NCBI GenBank assembly: GCA_022592445.1
Contig: JABYQR010000090.1
Span: forward strand, 62,001 to 126,000
Direction of reading: 5' to 3'
DNA length: 64,000 bases
DNA from: Cytidiella melzeri
Lineage: Eukaryota; Basidiomycota; Agaricomycetes; Polyporales; Irpicaceae
The position numbers and the translations under genes were made by a program. A model generated the notes under the pieces. That model was not told the DNA's origin. It worked only from the letters and a program-made list of their open reading frames with translations, and did no database searches. Below, piece by piece: positions 34,163 through 46,675 of the stretch. Numbering within the stretch: the stretch's first letter is position 1; the number at the start of each line of letters is the position of its first letter.

Positions 34163-34370
34163 ACACTCCAGCTCTCAAAGACGGAGACGAAGACAGAAGA
34201 CGGTGTTGACGCGACGCGTCGCGTCTGAGCCACGTGCTCTGAAGCAGCATCACGTGCTCACGCGTGACGCTGCAAGCGCTGCTGCTTGGTCGAGCGAAGT
34301 CGCGGGCAAGACACGAACGGCCACGGCTAGCAATCAACATCCTCGACCTCGAAATCCCAAACGCAACAAC
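34163..34370. promoter_or_regulatory. Shared divergent promoter with MCB palindrome and E-boxes
   Basis: Between the SLM3 and CENP-C start codons. GACGCGACGCGTCGCGTC at 34208-34225 is a perfect 18 bp palindrome centred on ACGCGT, the MBF (MCB) core. A second ACGCGT lies at 34260-34265 inside the palindrome TCACGCGTGA. Two CACGTG boxes sit at 34231-34236 and 34251-34256. MCB sites drive G1/S genes in yeasts; that they do so here is inference. Confidence 0.6.
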
Positions 34371-36485
34371 ATGCCAGTCTCTGCTCGCAAGAGTAGTCTT
34401 GGTGCGACCAGGCGTGGTCCACAGAAGTACATTCGGTATCGAGCGGACGACTTGCAGCACGGCAAACGAACCGGTATCGCAGTCGGATACGTGGACAGAG
34501 ACTCAGACGACTTTGAACCCTTTGATAAAGTAATAGAGCAGGCGGACCTGCGCACGCCACCTAAACCACAGATGCCGCCGAAGAGGAGGAAGGTTCCGAA
34601 GACACCTTTGGTGGAGGAAATGGACGATGAGGATGGTGAAATGTCCATGGAACTCGATGAGAGCAAGTCAAACTTTCAGTATAATTCCAAGCATTCTACT
34701 CAAAAGACTTTTACAGGCAACCCATATAGCCCGGCGGCATATTTCGCAAACGGTATGCACAACATCACTTCCAGTGTGCAGCCGATAGGGTCTTCCTCCC
34801 GCCCCGTACAACGTCGCTCGGATGTAGACTTCGACCGGATCCCCTCGCCTCGTCGAGACTCGTTTGCTTCTGCGCTTTCAAGCGGCCGGTCTATGGGTCA
34901 ATCTCGCTCCGCAGTGAAGTCCAACCTCTCCCGTTCGGTTATTGCTGAGGAGGACAAGTCTGAACCGGAGCCCATCAATTATTCCCCGCCTCCTGAGGAT
35001 TACGACCCTCGCTCTCCTCCTGCATCTGCTGACGAGGAGTCTGATCAAGAGCGCACCCCGCAACCGAAGCAGAGACAGTCAGCAGGCCGACCACGACCTA
35101 CTTTCGATCGGATGAGCCTCGGACGGAATGAAGAGGAGCTGCAGGACGAAGAAGAGGACGAGGTGGAGGCGCACATGATCACGAAAAGTAGTTTTTCGAA
35201 GGGGAAACATAGGCAGGTGGAGGAGGAACAGGAACAAGACATGGAGCCGGAGATTGCTGCAGGGCTGGACGACATCGACAATATGCCAGAAGATCAATCT
35301 GATCAGGACAACGGCGAAGTAGAAGGCCCCATTACCGGAATAGTCAGGCGACGGGAGTTACATGACAGTGCGGAAATGGAGCAACGGCCTAGCAAGAAAG
35401 TGCGTAAGGAAAATGTGTACGAGAATATGGCTCAGAAAAAGCCGAGGGGAAGGCCCCGAAAGCAGATTGGCGTCATCAGAGAAGGTTCATATTCTCATGC
35501 AAAAATCTGAAATACCGCTGACAACTGTTCAGTCGTACATGACCAGAATGTTGATGACGATGGACTACGTCGTGGTAAGCGGATGCGGTACAAGCCTCTC
35601 GATTGGTGGCGTTGCGAGAAGGTCGTATACGGTCGCAGCGAATCTGGCAAATCCTTCGTCCCTACTATCAAGGAAATACGTCGGCTACCGAAGGAAGACG
35701 TTCAGCCGCTTGGAGGCAAGCACAAGCGTAAACGTCCGCCGCGTAGCAAAAGCCAAAGTGCCCACGGTGAACCATATACACTTGACCAATATAATCCGGA
35801 GAAGGGGTGGGATGACGAGACGGATCCAATGGGAATCGTGTTGCAGTATCCGACCGACCAAGAGCTCACGCAACGTGAGTTTCACATGATTCAAAGCTGC
35901 TGCTCTGTTAAGCCACATATGTTATGTAGGTGTCGCGTTTACGAGCAAGATGGTGAACCCGAAGCCCGCCCAGAATGCGCAATTCTCTTTTCAGAAGATT
36001 TTCGGCGACGGTAACTTCATGGCCGCTGGCCAAGTTGTCATCCCTCCTGGCGGTTCGAAACCCACTAAAGGGACCAAAGATAACACTTTCGTACGTCTTC
36101 TTCCGCGTTTTGCTTAGACCGTCTACTGATGTTACTTTGCTGATAGATATTCTATGTCATCGAAGGCGCGGTGACATTCAAAGTGCATCGTACCAGCTTT
36201 ATACTAGCAACTGGTGGGATGTTTTTAGTCCCTCGAGGTACGAATCTGTCAACACTTGATCATCGTTATTCATGTTCTGATGGTTGGTGTACAACAGGTA
36301 ACATGTACTATATCCAGAATATCTCTGACCGAGATGCCAGACTCTTCTTCGCTCAAGCACGTAAAGCTGAAGCCGATGAAGGATCAAGGTCACCTTCAAA
36401 GTCTCGTACGCCCCTACCACGGCGAGAGTCAGTAGACGAGGAGGTCCAGAAGCCGCCGACGAAGAGTACCAAGAAGCGGAAATGA
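34371..36485 (+). CDS. Kinetochore protein CENP-C (Mif2)
   Basis: CENP-C binds the CENP-A nucleosome and links it to the outer kinetochore. Five exons (34371-35484, 35533-35874, 35930-36090, 36147-36237, 36298-36485) give 631 aa. The start MPVSARKSSLGATRRG was chosen because the upstream part of the open frame lies in the divergent promoter. The N-terminal half is disordered and acidic, with DEEEDEVEAH and an AT-hook-like PRGRPRKQ at its end. The CENP-C motif is rebuilt across intron 1: GLRRGKRMRYKPLDWWRCEK, here with WW where YW/FW is usual. A KEIRRLPKE region follows. The C-terminal cupin dimerisation domain has NAQFSFQKIFGDGNFMAAG, PPGGSKPTKGTKDNTF, FYVIEGAVTFKVHRTSF, GGMFLVPRGNMYYIQNIS and RLFFAQAR. 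The tail is KKRK-basic. Confidence 0.94.
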
Positions 36486-39400
36486 TTGTCGACTGACAGT
36501 TCATTAGCATTCTTCGGTGGAGGCGCTTTTTCGTACCCTCTTTATGGTGTGAGTGGTAGTGGACGAGGTTCACTTGTACATTACACAGCATATAGCCACG
36601 GATCCTGATCGTACCGTTTAGTCCATCATCTGTATTCGCTACTCTTCAAGGTACTAAGACTACTATTGTAACCTCACAGCTTACATTATTTAGTTGTGTA
36701 CGCGTACATTTGCATAAGATCCTTGTGGTGACCCAAGATCGTCAGTCGAGCGGTGCAGTGACATGTGCATGTAACGGTTTGTATCGAGTGGTATCCCTTG
36801 GCGACAGGTAGACATACCATTCATGACAACCACCAGACCAATCGTGTCTCCGGTAACGAAATTTGACTTGCTCAGTTTATAAGCTACTTAGAACCCGGAA
36901 GGTGCAATGCGCACCTCATTGATATCACCCGAACGCTCCATAGTCTGGTTGGAGTCGAACTTTTGTCACTGCGCAGCCGTACACTACTGAGCCACCCTGT
37001 TTCAAGTAAACGGGAGAGATTGTCAGCCTCAGATATATTGACGGGATGGACCTCGAGCTGTGTGTATGGCATCAAGGCAATACCGTATTGCGCTGTTCAT
37101 CAAGGAATCATGTATAAGCCCTTGGGTTTCTTGCAACAGGAATGTTGATCTTAGCGTACCTCCGAAAATGTACGGTCCGAGCCCAACAAAATATGGCCAT
37201 CAGGGTTCCTGGAAGGGTATACCTGGCGTAATGGAGGATTCAACGAGCTACGAACCGTGAGCGATCCTACACAGGGAAAACCCACATATGCGAATCATCT
37301 TGGGCTCGGAACCCCTCCAGCAGCCCGCATGACTGCCAGGAAAAGGGACTGCTGCGACGAAATTCTCAATTATAACAGCGCACTTTTCCAATTTGCGGAA
37401 TGTCAGAATCTTTTGGAGCTATCGTTAGTGGCGACACAATGCAGGCGTACTTCAGCAGACCTGAACTCGCCTTTCGAAGCCCCTGAGCGTTCTTACTGTA
37501 CACCTCGTTGCTGGGCATAATGGCACTGGCCGCCGCGAGGCCGGTAGATAATGCCTCGTGCATCCTGCATGAGGCGCATTCGAGAGTTTTGTAACTTACC
37601 TGCAGCGTAGAATATTGGAGACCACCTGACGAGGAAAGAGCCTGCGAGAATGATCCACGCTGCCACCAACACAGTTTATGATTTATGATGGATCGTTAAA
37701 GTAGACTCGCTGCGGCGAAACATCAAGATGCGTGCGTGTTGTCCTTGAGGCACAGAATGAAGAATCGCCCACAGAACGATTCCATGTATAGGAAATTCCT
37801 GATAGAATCTGGACGGTGTTCACGAACGTCCGATCTTTTGCGGGTGGCTGTGGACGAGTGTTGTACTCGCTGCAGGGCCTAGGGGGGGATTCAAAGCTAA
37901 CCCACGTACCGCTTATCAGACAATTCAGCGGGTCAAACGAGGTCGGTGCCACTTGCAGGTGTTTGGTTCAGAATTCGACGTTGGGGGCTATTCGGTGGTG
38001 CGAAGTGAACAATGCATCTGCATGAGGTGGGGCGTGCGGCGAAGGACAACTCGAATACGCGCCCACACGCTCCATCGGTACATGGATGCCTGCAACGAGC
38101 AAGCAGTCATCAGCATCTTAGCGTGAAAGGATTGTGTAGAGGCTACCGTAAGACGCGTAGGTCACCGGAAATCAGTTTAGTGTATACTGCGAATATCCTC
38201 GTGTAAGCTGCAGCTGCGTGCGGTCCGAGAGAGAGAAGGCATAAGCCCGAAAATCGACGAACACCACGAGCGCTTGGTGTATTCGTTGAGGTAAATTTGG
38301 GGGACGAGTCGTTGCCTCGCGCTGTCGCTATCTCAGTGATATGCCGGACGGTGAGTAAAATGCCACCAACAATTCTCAAAAAATAAAGAAAAAAGATAAG
38401 CGGGGTGCACGCTGCAACAGAAACTCTCCACATTACTGGGTGTACACACTCGTCGGTCACTGGCACTTGGTGAGGATGGTCATATGGCCGGGGTCGTTTG
38501 AATCTTTTATATCGAATATTTTGCACGCTATGTGGGCGTGGAGCGGCCGTTCGTGCGCCCAAAAAAGCGGAGGCGAGCCCGGCTGTCGTCAATGGGTGTG
38601 TGTTGAACGTGCTGCGGTTCTGTGGAGAGTGTACGGCCTCCAGGCTGAGTGGAGAACTATTACTACATTGAGTGCCTCTTGGGCACGACGGACCCCTGCC
38701 GTAATTTTTGCAAGGTATACCTGGACAGTAATTCAGTAAACAAAAAAAAAACAGATGATAAGAAGAACCGAGACTCACGCACTTGTTCTCCGGATGCAGA
38801 ATCCACAAGGGCACCATGTCCTCATTGGCATGCTTCGAGGCTTTAATTCTTGAAGCGGTGAGGAAGCGAAGGGGAAAAAGCAGCAAACATGACATACGAG
38901 AAGTTTTTGAAGCGGCAGGGAAGCCTGCTGCTCACCACAAGGATACCTACGTGCATGTTCTGCTCCGGGAGAGGATGATTGCCACTCCACTCGAACAGGT
39001 CCCAAAAACGTTGTATAACGTATGTCAAATTACCACTGTTGCGAAAAGCACCTCCCATTGGTGCTCTCAGGTTGCTGCATCTTCGAGAAGAATCTGTTCA
39101 GCATCACCTCCGATACGTCATGCAAAATCCACAGGTTGCGCAAAGGTCTATTGTGGAGAGTGGTGCTGTGTAATCAAGTGGCAGCGGCCAACTGACATGC
39201 ATCACATCGAAGCGGAGTGAAGACTGCTCGGTGAAGTTTAGTACGTTACATACGTGGAAGTGCCTCTGGCTCGCTACTTACCCTAGGCCCACGATAAGAT
39301 GGCTATATGCGGTGTCAGTACTTGGAACAGAGGAATAGTATTCCACTCACATTATACACCGGGCTCAGCTTAACGTCAAAAGTGCGTAGACCCGTCGGAA

Positions 39401-41150
39401 TGCAAGGTCCCAGGTGGGAACCAGTATTCTTGAATCAACACGCCATAAGGACATGCAACGACTGTCTCGAGTTCCTGATGTTAGCTGCATGACAGGCAAG
39501 ATTGGTAACTCAGAACTTACTGTGCAACAGCCTACGTACTCCGCTTCTCAGCCTCCTCGGCAGAACCTATGAAAAGTAACTGAGTTAATCACTTTGCAAT
39601 AAAGGTTGACTCTCACCGCACTCGTGTCGCAGTCCGGCAAGATGAGAACCAAATAAGCTTGAATTTCGGACACACCTCAGATGTGTGGCCTCGGCATGCT
39701 GGGGCCACTCTGCATCTGTGCCCTTGAACATCGAGTATTGCGGTGACGGCTTCGTGACTCGCACATATCTCCCTCTGAACGAAGACAGGTGCCTTCCTAT
39801 CGGGGTTAGGCATGTCTCGCACATGCATCAAAGCTCAAAGTGTGGAGGCCCAGATATATGTCTCTGAATCTTGATGTATTCCACATCCAGCTGAAGGCGC
39901 AAACGCAGAGTCAGATTTTTGAAACACAAGAGAAAGGTCGAAAGGTGACTTACCTGTCAAGCGGAGTGTAGAATACCTAGGCCAGCATTTGCGGATTAAG
40001 TGGTTTCGAGAATCGTGTTAACCACCTATTTGTTCTTCAACAACAATCTTGTGAGCCAAACAGCCATTTTGTCGGCTCAATCACCACTTCATTATGACGT
40101 TTCTGAACCTTTGCTAATACTTTCGCCTCTCTTGAGAATCACCTGCTCGCCGACGAAGCAGCTAAGCCGAGAATTTGTCGAGAAGCTCTGGGGTATTCAG
40201 GTCAAAAGCTGTATGCAGGATACACGTCGGACATGTCACTTGTGGATCTTGCGGTCATGAACTACACACAAATCTTGCTTCTTCAGTTGGAGAGCCATTG
40301 CCGCCTGACTGTAGGTGGATTACAGTGCTATGGCTTACAGGGTTACGTAGCAAAGCAGCGCGGTGTTTGTAGCACATCCAGTCGAAAAAATGCTCACCTA
40401 TAGTGCACCACCTGGTGTGCCGCGTGCTGCGTCAGCAGAGTCATGTACTGCCCTAATTTCCACGAACATGTTGCTCGACGCAGCTCACGAGATCGTTGGA
40501 AGCGAAGTCGAGTCTCCTGAACAAAATGCCAATGGATGATACAGTCAGTCTGGTGAACACATCCCACGCAAACATTTGCTGCGGGTGCACGGGTAGAGTA
40601 GTGCCACGGAGCTGACAGCCCCTGTGCTGTTCAGAAAACCTTGCAATTCCCGCTGCGGGTGCTTGCGTGGTGGCATTTCTTGTCCACACAACCCTCACGG
40701 TATCATTCTCCCTCCGTTCCGAAGTGACCGTTCCGGTGCAATTGTGCACGATCGCAGTATTAAGAAAAAGTTCCCAAGCAATTCCAGGAGAATCAACACG
40801 GTGGGACTTTGCAGTGAGCAATTGTTTGGAGAGGACGGAAAAAGCTCGGAGGAATACTCAATCTTGATCAGACCAACTAAGTTGGCGCCGTACTGACAAT
40901 CTGAAAAGACAATCTACAACTTGAGACGACCGTGTCGGATGGGACAAACGTTAACCAGGAGGAAGATGTCGTTCGCTAATTTCTCTGAATATACAGCTCA
41001 GAGCACAGGAAAGAAATACACAGAGTTTGCCTAGCAGGCTGAGAAGGCCAGAATGGCACGCTGCATTCAACTACTAGGATGAAGGTGGGTACAAGGAGGC
41101 AGCACAGCGGCAATGAAGTTCATTCAAATATTGGCCCATAGACAGTGGGT
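36486..41150. other. Gene-poor region with possible gene relics
   Basis: 4.7 kb without a gene I can support. The longest frames (e.g. 38143-38895 minus, 250 codons) do not resemble known proteins and have odd composition. On the minus strand between about 39260 and 40400 several consensus 5' splice sites occur (near 39275, 39352, 39520, 39617, 39952 and 40397), with CAG acceptors, spaced like introns of a real gene. The frames between them contain stops, so a decayed multi-exon gene is possible. An A10 tract lies near 38745. Confidence 0.45.
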
Positions 41151-41361
41151 AGTATAGCTACACTCTGTTGCAAATTTGGGGCAGACATTGCAAGTACAGA
41201 GAGAAAGTGTTGATGCTTATGCTTTCAGGATGAATATTTGCGTTCTCAGCACTAAACATACATGTCAACTGTGTCTACACATCTTTGTCTGACAAGATCT
41301 GTCTAATGCTGTCACAGTCTTCTTAGTGGGATTCAGCAGGCTTTGCCAGGTCCCTGGGGAG

Positions 41362-41966
41362 TCAAGAGTCAGATCGTGGGGCATTGGACGTGGACTGGGC
41401 TGGTGCATGCTGCCCACTGGGTTGCTGGCTGGATGTGGCAGCTTCCCCGGGTTCCTTTTTGGCAGAATTTGAAGACCGAGGAGGAGGCAACACGCCACCT
41501 ATGTATTTTGTAGGCCAGCCATCTTCTCTCCAATGGGTAATTTCACCCGAATTCATCCTCTGCACAAGCTGCGACATCACAGCTTCATTTTTCACATATG
41601 CGCGTGATTGTAGGAATGTAGCACTGTTGTGAACAGAAGCCTTCTGGGGGTTCAGCTCTTGCTTGTTGAGCTTGCTGTCAGACTGGCTGTCCAGACTGGA
41701 AAGAGATTGTAAGAGACACCTTTCATTGACAATACAATGTGAAGTATGAGTACTCACGGCAAATTATCAGAGCCAAGTTGCAAGGGAGTGGTGGGAACAG
41801 AGCGTTGGAGGACTGGGTGTTGTCCTGTGCTCAATTTGTTGGGGTTGTTGGTGATAGGTGGATGGCCAGATCCTTCACTGCCATATGGGAGGGCAGATAC
41901 CATCACTGTATGGAACGTGCCAGTGACAATGGCAACTAACAGCACAAGAGTGGTTGAGAGGCGCAT
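41362..41966 (-). CDS. Small secreted cysteine-free protein, paralogue 1
   Basis: Two exons (41966-41758, 41695-41362; intron 62 nt) encode 180 aa. Residues 1-25 form a signal peptide (MRLSTTLVLLVAIVTG..., cleavage expected after VSA, before LPYGSEGSG). The mature protein has no cysteine and is rich in Ser, Pro, Gln and Asn. Blocks shared with the gene at 46676-47325 are LSTGQHPVLQRSVPTTPLQ and LDSQSDSKLNKQEL; past these the two diverge, here ending in a Pro/Ser/Gln tail (PSGQHAPAQSTSNAPRSDS). The TATA box, 5'UTR intron and upstream module are also shared. No known domain is seen. It fits the broad class of fungal small secreted proteins, for which an extracellular or host/substrate-interaction role is only a possibility. 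Confidence 0.75.
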
Positions 41967-42019
41967 GATGAGCAAGAATGTAAGATGGTGAGAGGTAATT
42001 GGAAGAAACAGTAAGATAG

Positions 42020-42076
42020 CTGCAAAAGTAGCTTCAGTATGGTGACCCAAGGATGAGTGGACTGTGAGGTGCTTAC
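42020..42076 (-). other. 5'UTR intron of secreted-protein gene 1
   Basis: The donor CCG|GTAAGC and the acceptor TTTTGCAG|CTATC bound 57 nt upstream of the ATG. The other paralogue has an intron of the same length with the same flanking exon bases at 47391-47447, which supports transcription of both. Confidence 0.65.
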
Positions 42077-42140
42077 CGGCCTGCGCTTGAAAAGTTATGT
42101 GGGCTGAGGTATGAGGCCTTGAAGTGGTGGAAGGGGGGTA

Positions 42141-42147
42141 TTTTATA
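42141..42147 (-). promoter_or_regulatory. TATA box of secreted-protein gene 1
   Basis: TATAAAA on the minus strand inside a C/T-rich context (CACTTCAAGG, CCCCCCTTCCACC downstream). The paralogue has TATATA at the equivalent place (47515-47520). Confidence 0.6.
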
Positions 42148-42149
42148 GC

Positions 42150-42360
42150 TGGTGTGTAGTAATAAAAAACATCCACACAGGAGGCAGAGTTGCAATTTAT
42201 CATGGACAGAAGATTTGGTAGCCAAGGAGCATAGTTCACTAAACCATAAACAGTTAGCACCTTGGCCCCCTGTCAGAATGTGTGGGTTATGGTAGCAAAA
42301 TCTTTTCAGGGCATAGCCTCTGATTCTGAAATTATGTTTTGCATGGTCTCCTATCAACAT
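42150..42360. repeat. Upstream module of secreted-protein gene, copy a
   Basis: Shares ~85-90% by eye with 42371-42553 and, more weakly, with 47527-47690. Conserved cores are CACACAGGAGGCAGAGTTGC, AAGATTTGGT and CACCTTGGCCCCCTGT. Confidence 0.75.
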
Positions 42361-42370
42361 CTTCTGTGTT

Positions 42371-42553
42371 TTGTGTAGTCACAAACAGCACCCACACAGG
42401 AAGCAGAGTTGCCATTTATCATGAACAGAAGATTTGGTAGCCAAGGAGCATAGCTCATTATACCATAAAAGGTCAGTACCTTGGCCCCCTGTCAGAACAT
42501 GTGGGTTGTGATCACAAAATCTTTTCAGGGCAGCATGGTCTCCTATCAACATG
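42371..42553. repeat. Upstream module of secreted-protein gene, copy b (tandem)
   Basis: Directly adjacent to copy a and in the same orientation. It lacks about 28 bp present in copy a (the TAGCCTCTGATTCTGAAATT region) and ends with the same CTCCTATCAACAT. Confidence 0.75.
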
Positions 42554-45500
42554 TCATGGTTCTGCGTTTCAGAAAATTTTCAAAGTTCAAATTTTTGTTG
42601 CTGTGTTCAAGTTGAGTGCAGTGTCATTGTGGCACATCAAGACTCTTCCAAGTTGGCCGCCAAGATCCGTGATGTGGAGCTATAGCACAGGAGGTTCAAC
42701 CTACCTCAATGGAGCTATGTGGTATCAAACAGACTGGTAGACAGCAACACATGGCCAACTAGTAGCAGTTGAACAGAGTGAACAGAAGCCGGTAGCCTCC
42801 ACTGTACGCACAATCACATCTAATCTTCATCTCCGGTGTTTAGCTCTCTACGACGACGTCCGATGTACGTACACAATCCATGAGCAAGAACCCAGACGGA
42901 ACACTGCAGATCGACGATGGAAAAGCAGCCATGGCCAGATGACTTGCGCTTCGGACAGCCTCGAGGCCTTTGCTGCCATTCAGTAACTCACACCGAGAAC
43001 GGTGAACCGGCAGGAGGAAGTGGCACACACATGCACTCACCTTGCGCAGCAATCTATACAGGTAAGACCAGTTCCATGAACGATACATTATACACCTTTT
43101 GCCCGTCACCCCGATACGATCGACAACAATTGCGTGAATTGCGTGAGTGTCATCATGTCTCAAGGGACAGAGACATACAACAGTCCAAGACATTTCCTAG
43201 CAGAGTGGTTTCCCGTACCAATCAAAGCCCAAACTGCGTGCAATTTTTTCTGGTATCCAGAATTGCGCCACTGGATGATAGGGACCCTAGCTGTAAGTCG
43301 CGCGGCGTGGTGGCAGAGACGTCAGCACCCGTTCCCAGCATCTTCAGCGTTCATGCTTGGCAGTTGAACTGAAGATGCTTTAGCTAGCGCCTCGAGGGTT
43401 TGTGTTGGACGCGAACGTGTGTAGCGGAACGTAGAGAATTGCCGATGAGGACCGTACCGCTCCCAGCATTGTGCTCGAGTACCTTGAAGGAGTAAAGTGG
43501 AGTTTCATTCATGGACTGAACAAGCTGAGTGGGGAAAGGGTGGCCGACGTAGCTTTAGGAGGCAAGCAAGTACCCTTCCAGTGTGAAACAGAGCCCGGAG
43601 GTCGAGGATTGGTCGGACGTCCGCAGTCGGCGGTGCCCAACCGCCGTCCGGCAAGTCGGCAGGCCCGGATCAGGAAGCGCTTGATCTTCTCTGTTCTAAA
43701 CGGTCATCCTCAACCTCGACGGAAAGCCGGAAAGCGTTATCAGATACTATACACCAGATACCGCGTCGGAAAAACCTCGTCAAGCTTGCTCGTACCGCGT
43801 ATCCAAGCGTTCGAAGTGGAAGACTCAGGCTCGGAACGACTGAAGACGTTCATCGCGCAGTATTAGGTCTCCGAACCAGCTGCAAAGATCTTCGACCAAC
43901 GCTTAGGTATAGTACTGGACGGAAGGCTTTGTGGGTTATTCTTCCAAGACGCAACGTTGTAGCTAATCGGAAAATCAACAGCCTCGATATAGCGAAGTGA
44001 AACTTTACACTTTTGAACTCTAGAGGCGCTGCTATGCTTGGAAATCGAGGCGCACATGAAGGAAAGAGATATGAGTTCCATGCTTATGGTGCGTGTACAG
44101 ATCAGTCGAGTGCGAGCATGGTTTGTTGACATTCAGACCCCATGCAGTAAACTCAGCCTACTCACCGTGCTGCACGTCATGCTGGGATGCCAACCAACAT
44201 TTCCCATGCAGTCCTGCACGCTCCCAACTATTTACAGTACTCAAAACCCAGCGCGCCCCGCACACCGCGATAATAATAACATCACGATCAGCCTCGCGAC
44301 ATAGTTTCTACTACGTAAGTTACGGCTTATGGCTCAGCTATAGCCAACATTAACACTCATCTTGCTGAGAAATACGCATCGTCGATGTGCCATAGCCTGC
44401 TACAGTGACAGTTCAGGAGTTCAAGGTCCAAGCTTTCAACCGGGAGATCACCCAATTGCGAGGTAGTCAATGACTAGTGACTCATCGGCGACGCACAAAC
44501 GAACGGCGAGTTCTCCACAGTAGGTACAGCCGGTATCGACTAGGTCTGCAGCACGGTAAAGTTGTACACGCAATCCTCTCGGTGCACCCCGCGATTTCCA
44601 TGGTATCGCCCCAACGCTACGAATGTGACTCGTCGTACACGAACGCCACACTATCCGAATGAACACGGACAGAAGCCGAAAATGAACTCGTTGAACGCGG
44701 TCGGAACACATGTCTCATACGAGTACACGGCGCCTCGGCATCTTCGGGATTCGATGTAGGACTGCAGATTTCCTAGAGTCCATGCATCGATACGGACTGC
44801 GCGATGTTGGTTACAGGCTAGAGTTAGCAGATAGGCCGGCACACCGGGCAGTGTTAGGAGGCGTGGCCTGCCAGACAAGTATCGAGTTTGGGTTATCCTG
44901 GAGCGCTGCGATGGACAATAAGTCCTATACATGGACGTTCTCTCACGGCTATTCCCTGTTGAACCTTTTGTGCTCCCCACGGTTGTAACACAACTTGACC
45001 TGACGTATCGATACTTTCTCGCCATAAGAGCTTGGAGGAAAAACAGCGAAGCGGAACGCGTCATAGCAGACCTCACTCGAGCAAGCTCCACCAGCTATAG
45101 TCCTCACACGATATGTTGAACGAAATCGCAGGAACCGTGAGTCCGCACAAGTTCTGCGCATCGGCGTAAATAGCACCAAACGATACGTATGATGATGATG
45201 CATCGGCACTGTGCAGTTGGGAAGGGAAAGCCGAGATGGGCCACAGATGTGGGTTTGCGGGGAAGGCGCGTCATTTTTGCACGTTGTATCGGCCTGCTCG
45301 GAAACGGATGCATCGGATGAAGACGAATACAAAGCTCCCTAGTTGATTGTTCTCCTCCAAAATCGCGGATATATTCACAGCGAACCAAGTTCACTACGTC
45401 TTTTTGTGCGAGGACGAGCCGAGAAAGTTTGAGCGGGACGCATCAGTCAGAGTACGCATCGCTGGCGCACGAACTTTCTATTCGCCCCGGTAGTTCTCGT

Positions 45501-46490
45501 GCCCGATCCAGTCTCGTTTGTAACGATCGCGCACTTTTCTCGAGTGTGCACAAAGTCCAAGTACAGAGTACAACTGGGATGCATATGTAGACATACTATG
45601 CAGGCTTTAGGTACTGTCTGTGAATACCTGTTCGCACGGACACTACTACATTCAACAGCTGTGCACCTCCAAGTATTTCAACTGTATATACAATTCAAGA
45701 CTGTTAAAGTAACCTTCTGGCATGAAAGAAGTAGAAGTATCTCAGTTGTCAGACATAAAGTTGCTAGAGGCGACATAGTGAGTTTCTGGGCTCTGATGGG
45801 AAGAGGTTCTGGCTGATTTGCCGGATGTTTTAGAATGTGTTTGCTATAGCATAGTACCAATTATTGCAAACACCCATCCTTTTGTATCCCTCACCGGCAT
45901 CCTGCTATAGCTTGCTGTTCCCCTGTAAACCGCTACAAAATATAGTGTATTCTCTAGTACACGTCTATGCAGATTTGAACCAGACCCTTGGAGTGTTCTC
46001 AACAGGATGTGCTGCACACCAAAGTTTTACAAACAGGACCCAAAGCATAGTAGTAGTAGATAGTCTGGGCATTTTTTATGACATGTCAATTTCAAGTTCA
46101 TGGATTCATATTCATGAGTCAAAATTCAGTTTACTGTGAAGCATGAGACCACTGTAGCCAAAAATGAGCTGCAACATGCCTGCACTGCCTGCCATCACCA
46201 AGGGTTTTAAAGATCCCTGGACCTTCCTGGTATGCTTTGGGTCTGTGGTTGCATGTGTATCTGTACCAATTGCAGTGCTCTGGTGTTCTGATACCTAGGA
46301 GTACAGCAAGAAGAAGCAACATACAAGTGTCAGAGTGGTCAAACTTCCTGGCGGGCCACAAGTTAACTCCTTGTGTATTCAATTGTGAGATCAGAGTGGG
46401 GTGAAGAAGAGAGCACAGTTTGTGGTGGTCAGCCAGCAGCGGAGGATGTTTGCTGGTTTCAAACCCCATCTTAGCACCATATTGGCATAC
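42554..46490. other. Gene-poor region, no supported gene
   Basis: 3.9 kb. Frames up to ~150 codons exist on both strands (42917-43372, 43471-43866, 44651-45091) but none shows a family motif or a coherent exon chain. 45240-45480 is a diverged match to 47700-48030. The right end (46400-46670) matches the 3' flank of the other secreted-protein gene (about 41160-41350). Confidence 0.5.
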
Positions 46491-46675
46491 CCATATCTGT
46501 TCAGACCTTTTTGCTGTCAAGATGAATTTTTGTGTTGTAAGCACTACATGTACATGTCAACCATAGCCACTCATGGGCAACACCTTCTTTTTCTAACATG
46601 ATCTAGCTGATACTATCCATCTACAGTTGCAACTGGTTGAACTAGATATCGGTGGCTGGCACGCTAGCAGGTGGG

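Noticed and set aside
36890..37020. tRNA-like stretch on the minus strand (GTTCGACTCC box)
   Set aside because: The bases flanking the T-loop-like sequence do not pair and no acceptor stem can be formed.
38143..38895. 250-codon minus-strand frame
   Set aside because: No family motif, a non-ATG start, odd composition, and no support from neighbouring frames.
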